From Chionoecetes opilio (Eukaryota > Arthropoda > Malacostraca > Decapoda > Majidae), in contig JACEEZ010015171.1 of NCBI GenBank assembly GCA_016584305.1, positions 5,001 through 69,000 on the forward strand: a stretch of DNA of 64,000 nt, in the 5' to 3' direction. This document shows positions 42,814 through 56,831 of the stretch, one piece after another. The stretch's first letter is position 1, and the number at the start of each line of letters is the position of its first letter. The translations under genes and the position numbers were made by a program. The notes under the pieces were generated by a model. It searched no databases. It saw only the letters and a program-made list of their open reading frames with translations, and was not told the origin of the DNA.

Positions 42814-45090
42814 GTATATGCTAGTGCTCAGAATGCTTCGTCTCACCCTCCTTGTCCCTCCCTCCCCTCCTCCGCAAAGCCCCAAGTACTGGCCTTGTAC
42901 ATAGTGCGTAGCGACAGCCTGAATGCCAGCCCGGCCCACTCAGGCTTCGTGCCGCCCCATGGATTGAGAAGTGCTGCGCGAAACGACACGATTCATGCAT
43001 GTTACGTTGATCCATTCGAGCCTGTTAAGAAGAAAAAATGATGAAGATTTTAAGTACTGCTATCATGTTTGTTATTCAGAAAAAAATTGTTCCTGTGTGA
43101 TAATTTTCTTGTCTTATTTCTTAATCATTGTGTCGTGGTTGGTCATAAGTTTTTTTGTGATAAAATGGTCTGAGCTATGCCGGAGTGTGTGTGTGCGTGT
43201 GAGTCTGTTTCTGTTTGTTTTCCGTAGAGGTGAATGCGTCATGCTGTGTTTACGTTTTGTTTGTGTTTACGAAGGTGTATTGGGAGTGTTACCCAAGTAC
43301 TGTCTCTCGTCGGGATTTTCCTTTTATTGTTTCGCGAGGAGGCGGTGAGAGAGAGGCGTCAGTGTGAAGTGATGAGTTGACTTGCTTTTCTTTCTCCAGA
43401 TGGATGGTTAAAAAAGCCAAAAAGCTGTTTGTGTTCTCCAAAAAGTGCATTAGAGCTCTGTGTTAATGATAGTTTTCCGTTGTACCTGAGTTCCCGTGTT
43501 TGAGAGTCAGTGTGGGAGGTGTCGTGAGTGGTGTGTTTGTTTGTGCGTCCTATCGAGGGTGTGGGGTCCAGGGGGCTGTGTTTGTATGCTTGTGGGAAGC
43601 CTGGACGGTAGTCTTTACTCTTACGTTTGGTGCAAAAGTTGTTCAATCTTTTGATGGAGTGTGTCCGGAAGGCTGCCAGACTTGAAGCGTTGATCCGATT
43701 GTTGAATTTTACTTGGGCGCGGCGAGGGCGAGGCGTCCATGTTCTTGCCCCCCGCCCCCCGCCATGACTAAATTGTTGACGGTGTGTCGCGAGGCCCTGG
43801 GCTTGGCGGACTGGCCGGTGCCGAGTGCCGAGTCTCCTCCAGACCCCTCCCGCCCCCAGCCCGGCACTTATACACGTCACGTATGAGTGTCTGCACGACA
43901 CTGCTGCTGCAGTGAGGAGCAGCGGAGAGCGAGCAGAAGTATTCCCGTCGAGTGACTGAAGCGAGCAGCGTCGCCTCAGTATTTCCCGGTGGCCGGGCGG
44001 GCTGGCGGGGCGCGGCGGGGCTGGCGGGGGCGACGGCCGCCTCGGCTCCGGCTCCAAACATTCGTAGATTCTGTAGTAGATGTTGACAGACCACCAATTC
44101 TACTCCTGTTTTTACATTGTAGAGCGTATTGTATAAAATGTACTTAGGGTGTGTGCGAGACAGTGCTGTCCTCTCATTGTTTGCCGCGGGCGAGTGTCCT
44201 TGTTGCCGGGGGGCGGCGAGGGGCGGGGCGACGCGCCTCCCCCCTCGCCGCCGACCCAACCATCACTTGTTGGAAATTATTGAAATCTGTGTTCTGAAGT
44301 TTGTTTTGCATTGTACATGCATGAAATGTTCATCAGTATTTAGGACGACCGTAGTGAAGGTCATAGTGGACAACGCGTCGCCGACGCGGCGGCCGTGGCC
44401 GTCGCCGCCGCCCGGGACGGAACCCGCGGGGTTTGGGCCGGTGCTCGGGGCGTCTGGTGTGGCAGGGACCCGGGCCCGGACGGCCCCCGGCCTGGAGGGT
44501 CTCCCGTCTCGGCCTGGCGTCCTGGGCGGCGGCGGCGGCGGCGGCCGGGTGCGGCGCAGCGCGGTGCGGCGGCCGCCGCAACTCAGTCTGGTTGTGAGTC
44601 TGTGTCACAGTCTTTACATAGTTGTTACAATGTCTTAAAGATGCAAAAAGTTTTCTCCATGGTAGCATGATCTAATTAGTTAGAGCAATAATACTTTAAC
44701 ATTCATCAATCAATGCATATCCTAGCATAACTTGTGAACTGATGTAATGTCCACCGAAATACTTTACATTTGATATTATATTCAACTCTCAACATCTCTT
44801 TAGTGGGTCAGTGGAGGTTCGAAGACAGCGTAGCGACGTCTTGTATATTCTTCACCAGAATTTCTCTGGCCATTACATCGCCCCAGCCTGTGGGCTGTGG
44901 CCCTCTGTGGGCGGCCACACTGCCAACGCGAGGAGAGGGAGCCACGGCCACACTCCCTGCCTCTCCCTCGCCCTCACTCTCGCACACACTCCAACACCAG
45001 CGGCGGCACTGATCACCAGTGCCGCGCGGGAGCCTCACTCGCGGGCATGAGGCGGTGAAGAATAAATACAACGTTTTTATGCATTGATAC
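42814..45090 (+). other. Candidate terminal 3' UTR exon of syntaxin-1A
   Basis: Follows the acceptor CACCCTTTTGCAG. No long frame here resembles a protein. The sequence has a UTR-like T/GT-rich texture at 43060-43660 and a GC-rich insert at about 43700-44640 (with (CGG)n at 44527-44545). A polyadenylation signal AATAAA is at 45061-45066 and another at 45289-45294. A minus-strand frame of 232 codons in the GC-rich part is low-complexity Pro/Arg/Ser and is not considered real. The link to syntaxin rests only on the donor at 40719 and the absence of another gene. Confidence 0.35.
45061..45066 (+). promoter_or_regulatory. Candidate polyadenylation signal AATAAA
   Basis: Canonical hexamer after the GC-rich part of the candidate 3' UTR; a second one stands at 45289-45294. 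Either could end the version 4 transcript. Confidence 0.3.
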
Positions 45091-47773
<2,683 letters not shown>

Positions 47774-47849
47774 TCTTTTTTAGCGAGGCAAAAATTCCAT
47801 TCTATCTTAAGGTCTCATGCTTCAAGTTATGCCTATGTTTCCCTGATAA
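47774..47849. mobile_element. Left half of a split MITE (reverse orientation)
   Basis: TTTTTTAGCGAGGCAAAAATTCC and TCTTAAGGTCTCATGC are the reverse complement of the right half of the intact element at 27771-27968. The matching other half is at 51554-51678. Confidence 0.85.
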
Positions 47850-47976
47850 CAGGGGCGGACGGGGTACCCCAAACCAGCCCGGGACAGACACCTACCGGCC
47901 CTATCTTGCAAACTTCAGTCATAAAAAAACGTAGTACCTCTAAAAAAAAAAATGTATACATTGATTCCATATCAAC

Positions 47977-48640
47977 TACCGTAGATAACAGTGAAGTCGC
48001 CACCTGCAGTGATGTCGCCAGGCGCCAAATATTACGAATTATAGCATCACTACTGATTTTTATGTGCCACCGAAGATGATACACAGTAGTTTATGTCATG
48101 ACTGTATAATCTACCCTGTTTCAGCGTTGTTTTATGCTTTGTAGCTGCAAATATAACTTGCGCATTTTGCTTCTCACGTTTTTCTTCGTGCGACGACAGA
48201 CACTAGCTGATCACCTTTCGGGCGACAGGACGCAGACTTGCCAGATCTTTCAAACTTGAATAGGATTTGTTTTCACGTTGGCAGAGGAATTTTTATATAT
48301 CCAAGCATCTCCGCAGCTAATATATATAGAGACTTGTTTTACTTTACCTCTAATTTCCCTGAATTCCCCAGAGTGGCGACTCAACTGTTGGGTTAAAATA
48401 CTAGCTGGCGACTTTACTGTAGTAGGTATAGCAAGGTCGCCACTCTGTTTTATTTTTGTAATTTGTTCATTTATAGCCCTAATATGACACAGATGAAGAC
48501 ACAAAATGACACAGACTTTCCAGATAGACCCTTCTAACTTTCCTGAAATCATGGATGTACAAATAGAAGTATTAACGCCACCACACGTCTGTAAATAACA
48601 AAGAAACGTAGAACTGGCGACTTCACTGTTATCTATGGTA
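47977..48640. mobile_element. Inverted-repeat element (TACCGTAGATAACAG ends)
   Basis: Ends TACCGTAGATAACAGTGAAG and CTTCACTGTTATCTATGGTA are inverted over about 26 bp with one mismatch. A further GGCGAC... block is repeated inside (48374-48440). A truncated second copy of the left part occurs at 54801-54900. The 165-codon minus frame across it has no recognised domain. Confidence 0.85.
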
Positions 48641-48689
48641 GGTAAAAAAAAAAAATAATAAACGGTATTCAAACCCCAAAATATATCAT

Positions 48690-49979
48690 ACAGGGAGGTC
48701 CCGAAGATACGAGCAGTTCGGTTCCACCTGGCATACTCGTAAAGCAAAATCTCTTATAACGAAACACATAACTAATGGTAAAATATAGGTTTGGTTCCAG
48801 GACCCCAACAATTAAAAGAAAAAAAAAAAGACATTTTTCAAGCTATAATAAAATTTGGTAATATTTAGTAAGGGTGCGAGAACCCCTTGAGGAATCCTAT
48901 GGTCCCTGGTGATATCCTATGGTGCCATCACATGCGTAGGAGCTGACTGTCTTCTTCAGGAAGGCACAGGTGAGGCGGATGACGGCGGTTTTTGAGAGAG
49001 GCAGCGGACGGGGCAGGCCGCCGCCTCCTCCGCCAAGGTAGGTTTGGGCAGGCTTAAGCAAGCGTCTTATCACTCGTTATTATACAACTTAGTGATTATG
49101 GTGAGATGTTAAATCCGCGTGTCATTATCTAAATCAATGTAGCACCGTGTGTCACCTTAAATAAGGGTGATTTAAAGATGTTATGATGAGGTGACTGCTG
49201 GCCGAGCTGGCGGAGCAGAGAGTGACTGAGAAATACTTGCCGCGGAGCCGCCCCATATCACAAATATTCACCATTTTAACACACATACACACCTTCTACC
49301 ACCAATACACTAGCAACACAGGCTCCTTACTTATATATCTTACTATCTGATACATTAAAACTACTTAAAACGCAAGCATTCAAAATAAAACGAGGATTAG
49401 TTTTAGATGACGGGGACAGAAGGCAGAGAGGCAGTCTGGCATGCCATTCTTGCCCGGAAATATGTATCGTTGGCTTGTGATTGGTCGAGAAGTTTTAAAA
49501 ACAGTTTGTCATTGGCTGGTGACGGATGACGCCTTAGCCAGTCACAACCTTCCTACTCGTTTACGACCTATCGAGGGAGCTTTCAATCAGCTTTGTAGCT
49601 TCCGTCATTAGGGAAAGTAGTATCTAGGTAGTGCGAGAGCAGGTTGTTGCTGGCCATACTACCTCCGTTGCTGGCTTCTCGCCCAGGGTTGTGAATTTTT
49701 GTAGGCCACATTGTCGTACTGAGCCACCAGAATTATCATATTTTCAGATTGATTATCGTACAACCTTAGGTAAAATCATATAGTCAGTAAATGACTTTAT
49801 AATTTTAGTAAATCATTTGTAATTTACTTTAGTAAATAACTTGGTAATTTTACTCACCCCAGTTTGCATGTCGTAACATTGGATTTTCGATCTCGTATAT
49901 TGAAAATAGACCCTAATTTACACATCTCGTATCATCGGATTCTCGTATATCGAATGATCGTATAACGGGACCTCCCTGT
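48690..49979. mobile_element. pogo-like non-autonomous transposon, 1.29 kb
   Basis: ACAGGGAGGTCCCG at the left and CGGGACCTCCCTGT at the right are perfect inverted repeats, with TA on both outer sides (TA target duplication). Subterminal ATACGAGCAGTTCGG and CTCGTATATCGAATGATCG words fit this class. The interior contains no transposase; two inverted CCAAT-like GATTGG/CATTGG words occur near 49480-49515. Confidence 0.85.
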
Positions 49980-50296
49980 ATGTACCACACTTGTATATTT
50001 GTTTCCATAGTTCTTGTATGAAAGTGTGTTTTCACGGTCTGAAAAGCTATTGAAGCAATAAGTCTAGATTCACACAATAAACCCAGTCATTCACGAACCA
50101 TTTTACAAAACATTTCAATTCTAACCAGCAAACTGGCCTGGACATCAACACAGCTGCTGATCATCCCGCCACACAATACACTTCACTATAAACATGCACA
50201 TTTATCATACTTCCCATCAATATAATCACTCATTTTGAAATTTACATTATGATAAGACATTGAGTCTTATCATTAATTGCTTGGTGATTTCAATGT

Positions 50297-51275
50297 TCAC
50301 CACCAGCCTTGGCTATCATCTTCTTTCACTGACCAACTTGGTGAACAAGCCTACAATTTTTCTATCCTCCAAGACCTAGAGCAGCTGGTGCAGCACCCTA
50401 CCCGTATTCCTGACCACCTTGGAGACAAACTATCATACTTGACCCATTCCTAACTACTAACCCTTCTGCTTACTGCGTGAAACTATTCTTTCTGTTGGGT
50501 TCCTCCGATCACAATATTATCTCTGTAACCTGTCGTATCGCTCCGGTGCTGCCCTGGGACCCACCTAAGCGGATGTGCTTCTGGCATTTCAATTCAGCTA
50601 AGTGGGAGGACCTAAGATTCAGATTTTCCATGTAATGATTATTGCCTCCATGAAAGAGACCAATCTCTTTGTGCTGATCACATAACTGAGGTCATTGTCT
50701 CTGGCATACAGACATAAATTTCACACACTTTCTCTAATCCTAAAGCCCATCAACTTTGGTTTAACTCTATTTGTTCTCATGCTGTACAAGATAGAGAGGC
50801 GGCTCACAGACGGCACAGTAACCATCCATCTCCTGAAACTCGTGCCCTCTATATTTCTGCCCGTAATCATGTCAAATATTTTCTTCAACTTACCAAAAAC
50901 TCCTTCATTCAAAGAAAATGATAAAAAAATTCTGAATCAAACTCATCTTGTGACTTCTGATCTAGCTAAAAACATCTCTAACCATTTTTCTCTTCTTCAT
51001 CTTTCGCTCCTTTGCTTCTCCCGGATGGCTCCACAGCTGTCTCATCTATTTCTAAAGCTGATCTTTGTGCTCAAACCTTTGCTAAAAATTCCTCCTCCTC
51101 CTCCATCCTCTGACTATGGTATTAAGATCTAAGATCCTTCGTAATGATGGTTTTTTGTCCTTGCAAAAAACCTAGATTTTCGGGAGGCATACGGTCCTGA
51201 CGGAATCCTCCCTAATGTTCTCAAAAATTGTGCTTCTGTGCTTGCACCCTGCCTGGTTAAATGTGTTTGAGGACG
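50297..51275 (+). pseudogene. Jockey-type LINE relic (endonuclease to reverse transcriptase)
   Basis: Reading across several frameshifts and stops gives fragments of a non-LTR retrotransposon polyprotein: an endonuclease-end region with a DHN(I/L)ISVTCR-like motif (about 50508-50535), a linker with ALYISARNHVKYFLQLTK (about 50850-50900), and a reverse-transcriptase start with YGPDGIPNVLKNCASVLAP-like sequence (about 51190-51250). It stops abruptly after CCTGGTTAAATGTGTTT, where it meets the hAT-like right end. No catalytic YxDD region remains. A 145-codon open piece at 50695-51132 is only part of it in a shifted frame. Confidence 0.75.
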
Positions 51276-51553
51276 GCCCTCAAACCCATTGACCCACCAG
51301 GACACAGCCCAGTGTGCCCTGTGGCCAATCTGCCCCTGACCCAGTAATGCTCCTTCAGATTCAATAGCTAGAAGAGGGGAGAGGGAGGGAGGAGACGCTG
51401 GGCGGCCTCATTGGCAGAGGCATACGGTCTCCGGGCATGAACTTCTCTCACAACCGTACCATACTGTGCTACAGAGGGCCGGGCCGGCCAGGACTCGGAC
51501 CCTCAGGCCCACCGGGACACAGCCCGGTGTGCCCTATGGCCAATACGACCCTG

Positions 51554-51678
51554 CCTGATAATATGGTTAACTAATAAGATACAGCAGAAATTAAGAAGTG
51601 TAGTATTCCCTTCTCCTGGCATAAAATATCAGTCAGTAAGCAGCAAGGGGTCAGGATTTTTCACCTCGATAAAAAAAA
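51554..51678. mobile_element. Right half of a split MITE (reverse orientation)
   Basis: Starts with the second CCTGATAA and ends GGATTTTTCACCTCGATAAAAAAA, the reverse complement of the left half of 27771-27968. Together with 47774-47849 it reconstructs one complete element. Confidence 0.85.
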
Positions 51679-51775
51679 CCCCTGAGTACAGGTGGTAGTA
51701 GTCAGTGGCGTACCGAGGGGGGGCCATGGACGCATACCCCCCCCCTTTTTGCAAAGAATAAATAATTATAAATAT

Positions 51776-51859
51776 ATTTATTCATTCAGTCAGTCATTTA
51801 TTTATTTATGTATTTATTCATTCATTTATTTATTTAGTCATTTATTTATTTATTTAGTC

Positions 51860-51910
<51 letters not shown>
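51776..51910. repeat. (TTTA)n and (TA)n
   Basis: ATTTATTTATTTAGTC units followed by about 21 TA dinucleotides. Confidence 0.95.
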
Positions 51911-51911
<1 letters not shown>

Positions 51912-54257
51912 ACTAAACATCCATCAGCCATCCATTAATTTCCATTAGCCGTCCATATTTCAACCTCATTAATCATCTTATTAACATCAATAACCATCAA
52001 TCAATAAACGATGAATGATGAAAAACATGTAGCCTACATGAGAAGCATGCCATGGGAAGGGATCCTTGGGGTTCCCATATGCATGGGAAGGTCAGCAGGA
52101 AATATATGATCATGAATATCCGGCGCGTCGGGACTCGAACCAGTGTTACCAGAGGCTGGGATATTTACCTGTCTGAGGGAAATAATGGCTTCTAAAGGGG
52201 ACAAAATGCAAATATGGGGGATAGAGAAGCCATTTAGTTCTTCCTGAATATTTATATGTGTGTGTGTGTGTGACGGAAAATCTGAGGCATAAAGGCAAGT
52301 TAATCATTTCCTCACTAGGAAATTGTTATGAGGTTGATCTGGCAGCACTGCAGACGACACCAGGAAGGGCTGTAGGAGGGACGTTATAGTGTTATTTCCT
52401 CCCTTTTCACCAGGTTGTAGGCGCCCCACCCACCTCACCTTGCCGCCCAGGGGAGATAAGACATCCAGCCATCTGTCGTAGTGATCGGGTCAGTGCTTGG
52501 TGAAGGGAAGCGTGAGGGAGAGCAGAAAATTGACATGTATTGGATTTTTTTTTTTTTTGTGGGGAATGTTATCAGTGCTGCGTGTGTGTGTGTGTGTGTG
52601 TGTGTGTTGCGTGTGTGTGTGTGTGTGTGTTCCATGTGTTAATTAAGAATACACGACCTTTCGAACGAATTACTTTCAGAGCTGAGGACCCAATTGTGTG
52701 TGTGTGTGTGTGTGGCATATGCGTGCAGGTGTATACAAAGAGACAGACACCGTAGTGACAGGTGTGGTGTGTGTGGTAAAGAGAGAGAGGCTAAGAGTGA
52801 GGTGTTAGCCCCCCAGTGTGTGTGTGACCTAAAGAGTGAACGCGTAGTTCTCGTCCACTATAACGGCGTCACCCCGTACCGCCGCGGCCATGGGTACGGC
52901 GCGGGCCACAGTGGTCCATAAAAGCTAATGACTGGCACGCGGGACTCGAACCTAGGATCAGCGCATCAAGGTATACCCTGGGTACGTCTCTAGTATTCAG
53001 CGGGAGACACTTAGCGAAAACACGTCAAAATATTCCATTTACCGGCATGTAACTATGATGTCATATAAATTATTATTTCAGGGAGAATATTACGCCGAAA
53101 GGCTAATATGGCGGCAATGTATTATCGTCCCTCCTATATTTATCAATAACAATACTTTTAGTATCACTAATATGCCATAAAAAAGGTATTTAAGGGTAAA
53201 TTTCACCTTATTTCCCATTAAATAAGTCTATATACCATGGGTAAACAACAAACATGGCCGCCTAGTTGGTTCCTGAACGCTGATTGGCTGATAGATTTAG
53301 CCAGGCCTCTGATTCGCTGTCAATGTAGCGAGGCCTCTGATTGGCTCTGGGCTCGTAGCCAAGTTACGAGGTGCCAATTACGCATTTTAAGACGAATAAT
53401 CACTTTTTTATTCGTGCACTGATAAAGGATTGCATAGCCTTATTGAAAACCACAGTTTGTTGTAAGACTTTCCATAAAAAGTCTTCGAGTTTCAAGGCCT
53501 TCGTAAAAGAAATATGACTCAGTCAGTTAGTAACACCGTACAATTTAACGATACTTTTGTTGATAATTCTTTTTTACACGATATATAGAGGGATTTTTGT
53601 GCGTTTTAATATTTTTCGATATTTCCGCATCGTTTTATGTATTAATCACGAGCTTGGTGGCTGTATTTTGTTTCTTTATCTTAGGGCGTTTTTGTTTACA
53701 CTTTTATGTCAATCTTATTCTTCCTTCCAGATGAGTTGTGAGGTTATTTGTGTGTGATTAGCTATGCCTACAGTCGCAGTGTGTTTATGTGACGTGTTTT
53801 TCACGTGTTTAGTGAATGAATACATCTGTCTCAGTGGTTTAACGGGTCAAATTGTCGAGAAAACAAAACATGTTTGCTCCTTGGTTTCAACACTAAACGA
53901 GGATCTGTTACTGTATATAAGATATGCATATCATATACTATTTGCTCATATTTTTTCACGAATTATAAGGCCTTCGTCATAAAGTCGATTTTTGTTGTGG
54001 TGAATTTGGTTTTTTTTAGGCCATCTTTTGAAACACGATATTTCATTAATTCTTCGTTATTTCATTGTTTTTTAGGGTTATTGTGTCCTATTTATCATTA
54101 TTTTACTTTATCCGTGTTGATTTATTCATTATTTGATATATTTGATTAATGAAGGAAAAAGTTGTAGTCTCTAGCTTGATGTCAAGATCAAGATCAAGAA
54201 ATCGTGCCAATACGAGTCCCCTTGATGACGTCACACGGCATTTCAATTTACAACATT
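51911..54257. other. Intergenic sequence upstream of the transporter gene
   Basis: No coding exon seen. Contains GT microsatellites (52255-52272, 52582-52630, 52693-52714) and two minus-strand B-box-like words (GGGACTCGAACC at 52129-52140 and GGGACTCGAACC at 52941-52952) that may be SINE remnants. A cluster of inverted CCAAT boxes lies at 53270-53350 (GATTGGCTGA, GATTGGCTCT). Promoter function is possible but unproven. Confidence 0.45.
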
Positions 54258-54569
54258 CTCAATTTACGCCTCCCCGTGCTATATTCAAGGCTATTTAAGG
54301 GGTAAGAAAGGGTAAGGGGCTGTATTGCATGATATTACCCATTGACAAAGGCAATAATGCACGATAAATAGGTAAAAATGGGTATTTCTAGCTTCACTTT
54401 TATGTTATTTCTCTTATTTTCTTATGCTTTTTTCTGCAATTTACGGGTTCCCGTGCAATATTCAAGGCTATGTAAGGGGCAAGAAAGGGGGTGGGGCTGT
54501 ATTGCATGATATAACACCCAAGCAGAGGCAATATATGCACGCTAAATGGGTAAAAATGGGGTATTTCTA
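54258..54569. repeat. Direct duplication of about 135 bp (spacing 177 bp)
   Basis: Copy 1 (about 54258-54391) and copy 2 (about 54435-54569) share CCCGTGC(T/A)ATATTCAAGGC, GGGGCTGTATTGCATGATAT and GGTAAAAATGGGTATTTCTAG, with about 85-90% identity by eye. Confidence 0.85.
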
Positions 54570-54800
54570 GGTTCTAAAACTTTCCGCTATTATAAAAACA
54601 AGCCTTTTATATATATTCTAGTAGATTTTGATGTGTTTGTGTCCCCACTAATGACTTCTTGGTCTAAATCACCCTGTTTTTCATAAGGGGGCGAGGCGTA
54701 GTGCAAAAAACAAGGGGGGGAAGGGGTGCTAAGGGCGTAAGGAAGTATTATTAATATTGTTCCATATAAACTATGGTAGAATGAAGTACGTAGTAGACTA

Positions 54801-54898
54801 CATACCGTAGATAACACTTTAGTCGCCACCTGCCCTAATGTCGCCAGGCGCCATATATTACGAATTATAGCATCACTACTGAGTTTTATGTGCCACTG

Positions 54899-54932
<34 letters not shown>
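54801..54932. mobile_element. Truncated copy of the TACCGTAGATAACA element
   Basis: TACCGTAGATAACACTTTAG, GTCGCCAGGCGCCATATATT and TAGCATCACTACTGA match the left 100 bp of 47977-48640, then a poly-T run of about 33 bases replaces the rest. Confidence 0.8.
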
Positions 54933-54948
54933 CCCCCATCTATGCCTA

Positions 54949-55003
54949 TGAGGTCTCGCGGCCTCTTGTAGCTTCCTTGTTTTCTAATTTTCTTATGTTT
55001 TTG
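54949..55003. mobile_element. Interspersed repeat fragment ending in an acceptor-like site
   Basis: GAGGTCTCGCGGCCTCTTGT and AGCTTCCTTGTTTTC match the fragments at 27642, 28232 and 29821. This copy ends TTTTCTTATGTTTTTGCAGGATC, a good-looking splice acceptor about 470 bp before the transporter start codon. It might provide a 5' UTR exon, but this is speculative. Confidence 0.5.
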
Positions 55004-55290
55004 CAGGATCAGAGGAGCTGTGATTACCCAGGCAGGACAAGGAGACAGCTCTAATCGGTTAAGTGCGGGAAACCTATTGCCGCGATTCACCCGAGAAGAA
55101 AAAGAAATCAATACCCGATTGGCTGATTAAGTTAACCTTGAAGTGTGACTAGGAAAAGACACACCCGAGGCTGGGCCGTGTGTATGGCCACAGAACAACT
55201 AGCCTGTGTGTGCATGAGTATGTGTGTCCCTGGCTGGCTTGACGATGATGCAGTCGGCCAGTAGTGTGTGCGTCCCTTAGTACCAGACGT

Positions 55291-55291
<1 letters not shown>

Positions 55292-55380
<89 letters not shown>
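55292..55380. repeat. (CA)n microsatellite in the 5' region of the transporter
   Basis: About 44 CA dinucleotides, 94 bp upstream of the start codon. It is either 5' UTR or promoter-proximal. An upstream in-frame extension through it (His-Thr repeat) is open but implausible as protein. Confidence 0.97.
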
Positions 55381-55381
<1 letters not shown>

Positions 55382-55473
55382 GAAAAAGAAAAACTCCTGA
55401 AGACAGAAAAAGGGATTGGCTGCTCAGACACACACACGCCACCATTTACCGGCAGTTCAGACGTTGGATAGCG

Positions 55474-55647
55474 ATGGCCGACCACCCGGAGGACAACGAC
55501 CCCTTCGAGGAGGACATAGTGTTTGACGAGGCGGGTCTCCTGGGGGGCAAGATGCCTCGCGCCCGCCGCCAGGCCACGGCCGGCTTCCTCCCGACCTTCA
55601 TGCTCTTCATTCGCACCGTGTTCCTCTGCGTGGCCTTCCTGGGACTG
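55474..55647 (+). CDS. MFSD4: MFSD4-like transporter, exon 1 (N-terminus, TM1)
   Basis: Start ATG in good context (GCGATGG). It encodes 58 codons, MADHPEDNDPFEEDIVFDEA, then GLLGGKMPRARRQATAGFLP, then TFMLFIRTVFLCVAFLGL, to donor GTACGT at 55648 (phase 0). An acidic cytoplasmic N-terminus leads through a basic patch (RARR) into TM1, whose end (VAFLGL) resembles the family's CIAFLGP. I chose this ATG because the open frame upstream is only (CA)n-encoded His-Thr. Function: probably a plasma-membrane sugar or small-solute carrier of the major facilitator superfamily; the substrate is not known from sequence. Confidence 0.85.
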
Positions 55648-56423
55648 GTACGTGTGTCTAAACCTCAAATAACTTTAAATAAACCTCAAATAACTTTAAA
55701 TAAACCTCAAATAACCTGAAATCACTTTAAATAAACCTCAAATAACTTTAAATAAACCTCAAATAACCTGAAATAACTTTAAATAAACCTCAAATAACCT
55801 CAAATAACTATAAATAAACCTCAAATAACCTAAAATCACTTTAAATAAACCTCAAATAACTTTAAATAAACCTCAAATAACTTTAAATAAACCTCAAATA
55901 ACCTGAAATCAATTTAAATAAACCTCAAATCACTTTAAATAAACCTCAAATCACTTTAAATAAACCTCAAATAACTTTAAATAAACCTCAAATAACTTTA
56001 AATAAACCTCAAATAACTTTAAATAAACTTCAAATAACCTGAAATCACTTTAATAAACCTTAAAAAACTAAAATAACCTGAAATAATCCTAAAATTACCT
56101 AAAATAACCTAAAATAGTGTTTGTTAACCTATATCTCTTCATGTCATATCTATCTTTGCTATAGTATCTGGTATGTGTGTGTGCTTGTTAACCTATCTCT
56201 CTTGTGTTAATTTATCCTGAGTATTTTAAGTCCTGCAGTGGTGTGTTAGATATGATTTTGTGTATTCACTTAGTTGCATTTACCTAGTTACCATATGATT
56301 TTGTGTTTACCTAGCTACCTTATGATTTTGTGTGTTTACCTAGTTAGTAGTTACCATTTGATTTTGTGTGTTTACTTAGTTTTATTTACTTAGTTGTTAC
56401 CGTTGCTGTTGTGTGTGTTGCAG
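55648..56423. repeat. Intron 1 with 21-bp AT-rich minisatellite
   Basis: From about 55660 to 56115, units CTTTAAATAAACCTCAAATAA (21 bp) alternate with ACCTGAAAT variants, some 20 copies. The rest of the intron has a short TTACCTAGTTACC repeat (56260-56390) before the acceptor GTGTTGCAG. Confidence 0.92.
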
Positions 56424-56550
56424 GGCATGTGTGTGTCGGTGAGTGGCGGTCCGCTCATCAAGCTTGAGATTGCCGCCGGTGTTCCCGAGAGCACGGCATT
56501 CCACGTGTTCACGGCGCGGTCTGTGGGCATGCTGCTGGGTGGAGCCCTGG
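56424..56550 (+). CDS. MFSD4: MFSD4-like transporter, exon 2 (TM1-TM2 region)
   Basis: Exon of 127 nt; acceptor GTTGCAG, donor GTGAGT (56551), exit phase 1. It encodes GMCVSVSGGPLIKLEIAAGV, PESTAFHVFTARSVGMLLGG and ALG. The pattern 'G-P-x-L-x-x-L...F-x-A-R-S-x-G-x-L-L-G-x-A-L-G' matches the extracellular turn after TM1 and the small-residue-rich TM2 of MFSD4 and related sodium-dependent glucose transporter 1-like proteins. Confidence 0.88.
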
Positions 56551-56831
56551 GTGAGTGGTGGATGATGCCTCCACCTGTCAATCCCTCACTCCACATCCCT
56601 GCTCAACACACGCACTCACCAAACACACACACACACATTTGCCGTCTCCTACCAACCCATACCCATCCATCAAAATATTACAAAAAATTTATATTCCAAC
56701 CTGGTTAGTCGTAAATCCCTCTACATCAATCAACCTTGAACCTATTAACTACTCTGTACATCCACCAATTCACTAATAAATCACCTCCTACACTCCTGCT
56801 TCCCTCACCACCAAGTCTCCCGCCTCCACAG

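Larger units (their letters stand above)
47850..51553. mobile_element. hAT-like composite insertion, 3.7 kb, with 8-bp TSD
   Basis: Begins CAGGGGCGGACGGGG and ends CCAATACGACCCTG, a short inverted terminus CAGGG(G/T)CG. It is flanked by the exact 8-bp direct repeat CCTGATAA at 47842-47849 and 51554-51561. The flanks rejoin into one MITE copy also present uninterrupted at 27771, which contains a single CCTGATAA. Inside are other elements: an inverted-repeat element (47977-48640), a pogo-like element (48690-49979) and a LINE relic (about 50297-51275). An internal near-copy of the right end (GTGCCCTGTGGCCAATCTGCCCCTG, ending near 51339) suggests a related element nested near the right end. No hAT transposase frame found. 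Confidence 0.8.

Noticed and set aside
43021..43041. A fifth anchor-like exon starting at AAGAAGAAAAAATGA
   Set aside because: No acceptor AG directly before it and an immediate stop; no hydrophobic helix.
43359..44057. 232-codon minus-strand frame
   Set aside because: Low-complexity Pro/Arg/Ser sequence in a GC-rich patch, with no domain and no splice logic.
48250..48747. 165-codon minus-strand frame
   Set aside because: Spans the end of one inverted-repeat element and the start of another; no domain recognised and no promoter or splice evidence.
55264..55473. N-terminal extension of the transporter through (CA)n (His-Thr repeat)
   Set aside because: In frame with the true start, but made of a microsatellite. 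The ATG at 55474 has good context and gives a sensible acidic N-terminus.
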